Shown here in pieces: positions 56,363 to 64,000 of a stretch of 64,000 nucleotides of DNA. Within the stretch, counting starts at the first letter, position 1. Every line of letters begins with the position of its first letter. The DNA comes from Thermococcus indicus. GTDB taxonomy: Archaea; Methanobacteriota_B; Thermococci; Thermococcales; Thermococcaceae. The notes under the pieces were generated by a model that was not told the origin of the DNA, searched no databases, and saw only the letters and a program-made list of their open reading frames with translations. The DNA lies in NCBI RefSeq assembly GCF_006274605.1, contig NZ_CP040846.1, positions 372,001 to 436,000 on the forward strand. The letters are read 5' to 3'. The position numbers were made by a program, and so were the translations under genes.

Positions 56363-57111
56363 TGATAAAGGACCTGGCAGTTAATGTGTTGAACCTTGAA
56401 AAGGCTTACGGACGCGTGTGGGCCCTCAAGGGGATAAGCTTCTCCATCGGCAAAGGTGAAATCTTCGGCCTTATCGGGCCGAACGGAGCTGGGAAGAGCA
56501 CGACCCTCAAGATTCTCGCAACGCTGATCCCTCCCGATAGGGGAAGGGCCGAGATGATGGGGCACGACGTCGTCAGGGAGTCTGAAAAGGTCCGGAGGCT
56601 GATAAGCTACCTGCCCGAGGAGGCCGGCGCTTACAAAAACCTAACCGGCTACGAGTACCTCCGCTTCATGGCCAGGCTCTACTCCAACGCGACTGGAAAG
56701 GACGAGGGAGAGATGCTTGAGCTCGGGGTCGAGCTTGCCGGGCTCGGGACGAGGCTCTACGACAAGGTTGCGACTTACTCCAAAGGAATGACCCGAAAGC
56801 TCCTACTCGCGAGGGCTCTCATGGTGGTTCCAAGGCTGGCCATCCTCGACGAGCCCACAAGCGGTCTCGACATAGTGAACGCCTACGAAATCAGGAAGCG
56901 TATAAAGGAGTTCTCCCGTGAGCAGGGCGTTTCAGTTCTCGTTTCGAGCCACAACATGCTCGAAGTTGAGTTCCTCTGTGACAGGGTGGCGATAATGCAC
57001 AAGGGGCTGATTGTTGAGACTGGAACGCCGGAGGAGCTGAAGGCTAAGTACGGTGCGGAAAACCTTGAGGAGGTCTTCGTAAAGGCCTCGCGGAGGGTTA
57101 CCTATGGGTGA
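56362..57111 (+). CDS. ABC exporter ATPase of the peptide locus
   Basis: A 249-residue ATPase with Walker A GPNGAGKST, signature-region YSKGMTRKLL (a variant of LSGGQ) and Walker B LAILDEPTSGLD. It overlaps the maturase stop by one base (TAATG) and the permease start by eight bases, so the three are one transcript. It likely drives export of the mature peptide. Confidence 0.88.
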   Translation: MIKDLAVNVLNLEKAYGRVWALKGISFSIGKGEIFGLIGPNGAGKSTTLKILATLIPPDRGRAEMMGHDVVRESEKVRRLISYLPEEAGAYKNLTGYEYLRFMARLYSNATGKDEGEMLELGVELAGLGTRLYDKVATYSKGMTRKLLLARALMVVPRLAILDEPTSGLDIVNAYEIRKRIKEFSREQGVSVLVSSHNMLEVEFLCDRVAIMHKGLIVETGTPEELKAKYGAENLEEVFVKASRRVTYG

Positions 57112-58264
57112 GCTCTGGATTATGTTCCAAAAGGAACTCATGGACGTCCTCAGGGACAGGAGGCTTCTAACTGCCATAGTGCTTCCGCTTATCATCATAC
57201 CGGTTCTCTTCGGGATCGTGCAGTCGTCGAGTCACTCCACCAGGGTTGCCGTTGGGATCATTGACAACGACGGTGGAGAATACTCGAGGGCCCTCGTGGC
57301 CTTCCTTGAAAGGAACGGCATTAACGTTGATGAAAGCTCACCAGTGACCCTTGTGATTCCAGCGGGCTTCTCCGACGCCATCAAAAAGGGTGGCTCCCCC
57401 GAGTTGCTAATCGAGGCTAGGCTTTCATCTCCCCTTGACTTTAAGGCGGTCAGGTCTGTAGAAGTTTTGAAGGGGTTGATACTGCGTTTCGGCAGCGGAG
57501 TTCTGCCCTCCATAAAACCGAGGTTTCTGATGGAGGTCGGCGGGAACGTCCTGAATGTTGAGCCCTCGAGGTATGTATCCTCCCTGCTCAAAAGCTCCCT
57601 GGCGGTGCCGCTGGTTCTCTTTGTCATAGCAATCTACGCCTCGCAGGCGATAGCGGCTTCCGTGGCTATGGAAAAGGAAGGCAAGACGCTCGAAACCCTG
57701 CTCACGCTACCGGTCTCGCGGAGGTTGATAATACTGGGCAAGGTGTTTGGCTCGATAGCGTTCAGCGTTCTCGTACTCGTTTCTCTGGCAGTGTCATTCG
57801 GGATTTTTGCTCGACTTGCCCCCCATTCCGGAAGTCCCCAGGGCGTGTCCGTCGGTCTGGCACCGCTCCTCTTCCTCTCCGCCGGAATCTTTCTGCTCTT
57901 CCTCCTGATGCTCCTCACGAGCCTGCTTGTGTCTTTATTCACGCTCGATGTAAGGAGTGCCCTCAGCATAGCGGGTCTCGTTGAGGTCCTCTACCTGATT
58001 CCCATGATGGTGCTCTTCGCGGGCGTTGAGGTTTCCGGGCTTGCAGGGCTTCTTATGGAGGCAAACCCGGGTTATGCCCCAATTCACGCTTTTCTGAGCG
58101 CCATGGCCGGAGACTACCCCTCAGCCCTGGGAGCTTTGCTGTACCTAATCGCCTGGAACGTCCTGATACTGAGGCTCACCGTCTGGGTCTTTGACAACGG
58201 AATCTTGGTGAGCGCAAATATCAATCTGGAGAAGCTTAGGTGGCTGGTGAGGGTGAAGATATGA
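57104..58264 (+). CDS. ABC-2 type permease of the peptide locus
   Basis: A 386-residue NatB/ABC-2 permease: one membrane span near residue 25, a large extracytoplasmic domain (about 50-170), then five to six spans (PLVLFVIAIYASQAIAAS, FLLFLLMLLTSLLVSLFTLD). It is coupled to the ATPase by an 8-base overlap. The architecture is that of peptide or sodium exporters; peptide export is inferred from context. Confidence 0.85.
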   Translation: MGELWIMFQKELMDVLRDRRLLTAIVLPLIIIPVLFGIVQSSSHSTRVAVGIIDNDGGEYSRALVAFLERNGINVDESSPVTLVIPAGFSDAIKKGGSPELLIEARLSSPLDFKAVRSVEVLKGLILRFGSGVLPSIKPRFLMEVGGNVLNVEPSRYVSSLLKSSLAVPLVLFVIAIYASQAIAASVAMEKEGKTLETLLTLPVSRRLIILGKVFGSIAFSVLVLVSLAVSFGIFARLAPHSGSPQGVSVGLAPLLFLSAGIFLLFLLMLLTSLLVSLFTLDVRSALSIAGLVEVLYLIPMMVLFAGVEVSGLAGLLMEANPGYAPIHAFLSAMAGDYPSALGALLYLIAWNVLILRLTVWVFDNGILVSANINLEKLRWLVRVKI

Positions 58265-58307
58265 GCCACCTCTCTCCTTTAGATTTCAAAACAACCGGGT
58301 GGTGAAA

Positions 58308-59839
58308 ATGCCAAAGGTTAAACCTCTGGTAGTGCCCTTATCCCTGCTTATAATTCTTTCTACATACTATCTCAGTCAGCCTTGGATTCAAACAAAGCCA
58401 ACCTTCCAACTCGGCATCTTCCTAGTTTCCAAGTGCTCTGACAACGTCTGTCTTGAGATTAACCCCTATGTTGAACTTACAAATGTTGTGTTCTACTTGG
58501 CCGGCTGGGATTCCAGCAATAGTACGCCCTATGCGCGAGAAGTTGAATCCTACTTCTCCCCCTATCGGAACCACAAAGCGGTGCTCCTCGCCAGAAAAGC
58601 CCTGAGAGCGGGCCTATCATACGACGCCATTCCTAAGTTTGCGCTGGAGCTGAACTCCACGGAATGGAGTGAGTACCTCATTGCAAGGGTTCACGGGAAT
58701 GAAAAACTACTCAACGAGCTTGCCAGAGCTATAGAAGAATTTGTCCAGGACTCGAACTTTTTGGACTTCTATGAGAATCACAAGGAATTCTATAGAGAGC
58801 AGATAAGACTGTTTTTTAGAGAGAATCCGAATGTCTTTGACATTCCCCACTTTGTGGGGGAGTTCTTTGGAGAGAAGCAGAAACGGTGGGTTTTCATTCT
58901 TCAGCCCCTTGAGATGTATTACAACTACGGCGGTTCGATAAATAGTACCGTTTACGCATTTCTTGGCGTCTGCTCTGTATCCGGTGGTTCACCTCAGTAC
59001 TGCAACGCATCTGTCCACGAAATGGCCCACAGCTTCATCAACCTGCCGTGAACAAGTACTACAAAGAATTCAGGGGCTACTCTGAAATGTTCTTGCCAGT
59101 CAGGGAGATCATGAATCCCATGGGGTACTCCAACTGGAAGACCTACCTTGATGAGACCTTTGTTAGGGCATTCGAGGCGTACTACATCCCCAAAACTGAG
59201 GGAAATCAGAGCGCTGAAAGATTTATACAGAGTCAAGAAGCCCTCGGGTTCTATCTCGTTGGAAGGGTTTACGGAGTGTATCTCACGGACTACCTCCCCA
59301 ACAGGGAGAAATATCCAACCTTCAAGAGCTTTATGCTCGAACTTGCGAGGCTCATGGGGGATTGGTACGGGGAAGGCTTCTGGAAGAACATATCTCCCGA
59401 ACCAACTATCAGGATAGCCTTTATGGCATTCAAGGCAGATGGTGTTAAAGTATACGCTGCCCAAAACCTCTCGGAGAGCACGTACGTCAAAAGCTATGTT
59501 GAGATGCTTGAAAATGCGGGCTTTAAGGTGACGTTCACGGACAAGCTCGAAAATGGTAATCTCATTGTCATTGCACCGCTGAACTCCTCCGTTACCTGCA
59601 AGCTCAACAGATACGTAGAGATACGGGGTAATTCTGTCGTTCTCAACGGCGTTAAATATTCCAATGGAGTTTTCCTAGTCGAAGCTTTGAGGAATCCAAA
59701 AGGAGGATTTGCTATGCTAATAGCAGGAACACCGGACGTGTTCGAGAAAAAACCCTCGGGGGGTGGGGATGAAAGCTTGCTAAACTATCACTACTTTGTC
59801 TACATAACGAGCCTTAAAAGAGCCGTCGCTTTCGGATAA
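58308..59839 (+). pseudogene. DUF4932-like HExxH metalloprotease, split into two frames
   Basis: The first part (58308-59051, 247 residues) has an N-terminal anchor (PLVVPLSLLIILSTYYL) and ends in SVHEMAHSFINLP, a HExxH zinc motif. The second part (59048-59839, 263 residues) continues the domain with NKYYKEFRGYSEMFLPVREI and an acidic ETFVRAFEAYY helix that could supply the third ligand. A one-base change around 59045 would join them. The stop and a GTG overlap as GTGA, so coupled translation of two halves is also conceivable. It could remove the MEWIVEP leader; inferred. Confidence 0.65.
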
Positions 59840-59845
59840 TCTTTT

Positions 59846-59907
59846 GTTTAACATTTTTCTGTCAAAATAAACCTTAAAAATAAAACTTTTTTACACTAAT
59901 CCGTCAA
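59846..59907 (+). promoter_or_regulatory. purL promoter with two purine boxes
   Basis: Upstream box TTTAACATTTTTCTGTCAAA (59847-59866), TATA ACCTTAAAAAT (59871-59881), downstream box TTTTTACACTAATCCGTCAA (59888-59907). This is the clearest example of the two-box layout in the window and is nearly superimposable on the purS promoter. Confidence 0.65.
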
Positions 59908-59921
59908 TCAATGGAGGGTTC

Positions 59922-63058
<3,137 letters not shown>

Positions 63059-63082
63059 AACTGTCTAATTTCCGCTCGGATA

Positions 63083-63094
63083 GGTTTATAAATT
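63083..63094 (+). promoter_or_regulatory. TATA element of guaA
   Basis: GGTTTATAAATT lies 32-43 bases before ATG 63126, behind the purL-purP operon. No purine box is evident here. Confidence 0.65.
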
Positions 63095-63125
63095 GACGTC
63101 CGAATGGTTGGAAAAGGTGGTGCTC

Positions 63126-64000
63126 ATGTGGGAGAGGTTCATCGAGGAGAAAGTTGAGGAAATAAAGAAGACGGTCGGCGATGGTAAGGCGATAATAGCG
63201 CTCTCCGGCGGCGTTGACAGCTCCGTTGCGGCCGTGCTCGCTCACAAGGCCATAGGTGATAAGCTCCACGCGGTCTTCGTCAACACCGGCTTCATGCGGA
63301 AGGGTGAACCTGAATTCGTCGTCAAAACATTCCGCGACGAATTTGGACTCAACCTGCACTACGTCGATGCCAGCGAGAGGTTCTTCAGCGAGCTCAAGGG
63401 TGTCACCGATCCCGAGGAGAAGAGGAAGATAATAGGCAGGGTCTTCATTGAGGCCTTTGAAGAGGTAGCGAGGGAGATCGACGCCGGGTTCCTAATCCAG
63501 GGGACGATAGCCCCGGACTGGATCGAGAGCAAGGGCAAGATTAAGAGCCACCACAATGTTGGTGGACTGCCCGAGAGGCTCAACCTCAAGCTGATAGAGC
63601 CGCTCCGCGACCTCTACAAGGACGAGGTAAGGGAGCTGGGCAAAGAACTCGGTCTGCCTGAGAAGATATACAACCGCATGCCCTTCCCGGGGCCGGGGTT
63701 GGCAGTTAGGGTCCTCGGCGAAGTTACGCCGGAGAAGGTTGCCATCGTAAGAGAGGCGAACGCCATAGTCGAGGAGGAGATCGAGAAGGCCGGTCTAAAG
63801 CCCTGGCAGGCCTTCGCCGTTCTGCTGGGGGTGAAGACGGTCGGCGTTCAGGGCGACATAAGGGCCTACAAGGAAACGATAGCGGTTCGTGTGGTTGAGA
63901 GCCTTGACGGCATGACGGCCAACGCAATGAACGTTCCCTTCGAGGTCCTCCAGAGGATAGCCTTCAGGATAACGAGCGAGATACCCGAGGTTGGAAGGGT
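63126..64000 (+). CDS. guaA: GMP synthase, PP-ATPase subunit (partial)
   Basis: At least 291 residues, cut by the window edge. It adenylates and aminates XMP to GMP using ammonia from a separate glutaminase subunit, as in archaea with split GMP synthetase. The PP-loop LSGGVDSS is at about residue 27. Later motifs include [20 protein letters not shown] and [17 protein letters not shown] precedes ATG 63126. The glutaminase subunit is not in this window. Confidence 0.94.
   Translation, partial: MWERFIEEKVEEIKKTVGDGKAIIALSGGVDSSVAAVLAHKAIGDKLHAVFVNTGFMRKGEPEFVVKTFRDEFGLNLHYVDASERFFSELKGVTDPEEKRKIIGRVFIEAFEEVAREIDAGFLIQGTIAPDWIESKGKIKSHHNVGGLPERLNLKLIEPLRDLYKDEVRELGKELGLPEKIYNRMPFPGPGLAVRVLGEVTPEKVAIVREANAIVEEEIEKAGLKPWQAFAVLLGVKTVGVQGDIRAYKETIAVRVVESLDGMTANAMNVPFEVLQRIAFRITSEIPEVGR

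Overview
The window is chromosomal DNA of a hyperthermophilic euryarchaeon of the order Thermococcales, most likely the genus Thermococcus. The signs are BRE/TATA-type promoters with GGTG or GGAGG ribosome-binding sites, a thermosome, aEF1B, an Lhr-type helicase, Taw3, a C-terminal CGP-type sorting signal, and archaeal purine enzymes (PurP, PurT, PurS/PurQ/PurL). Core genes are GC-rich, with strong codon bias that throws long antisense shadows. Several accessory blocks are clearly AT-richer.

Region by region. 1-6.8 kb is an accessory stretch behind tandem tRNA-Glu and tRNA-Ile genes. It holds an AAA ATPase bracketed by palindromes, an orphan AbiEi-like regulator, a zinc-ribbon/aEF1B pair, an HTH plus nucleotidyltransferase pair and a TPR protein. 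7-18 kb has anaerobic ribonucleotide reductase (nrdD-nrdG), the thermosome, an ABC exporter, taw3, a VapBC pair, an IGHMBP2-like helicase and an intact MazEF-like pair. A C/D box sRNA lies antisense just behind the MazEF pair. 18.8-28 kb carries guaB, the NAD de novo genes nadB and nadA-nadC, and the PLP synthase genes pdxS-pdxT. nadB and nadA are separated by a graveyard of broken genes. 28-33 kb has secreted accessory proteins, a stand-alone molybdopterin oxidoreductase and a MazF gene disrupted by an IS200/IS605-type relic.

From 33 kb to the end is a nearly complete purine cluster: purF/purC, purM/purT, purK-purE, purD-purP, purS-purQ, purL-purP and guaA. Most promoters in it share a two-box architecture around the TATA element, described here as a candidate purine operator. 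The cluster is broken up by accessory cassettes: a helicase/phosphoesterase block, a Walker-less KaiC-like pair, a membrane-anchored PD-(D/E)XK-like protein with a partner, and the most striking locus at 52.0-59.8 kb.

That locus looks like an undescribed archaeal RiPP-type system. Two small precursor-like peptides share the start MEWIVEP and then place Cys at every fifth residue (5 and 10 Cys). They are followed by a small secreted protein, a radical SAM/SPASM maturase, an ABC exporter and a DUF4932-like HExxH metalloprotease. A divergent permease/HTH/ABC-ATPase operon sits upstream. Two genes of the locus (the divergent permease and the protease) carry frameshifts. The assignment is from sequence reading only; no database search was run.
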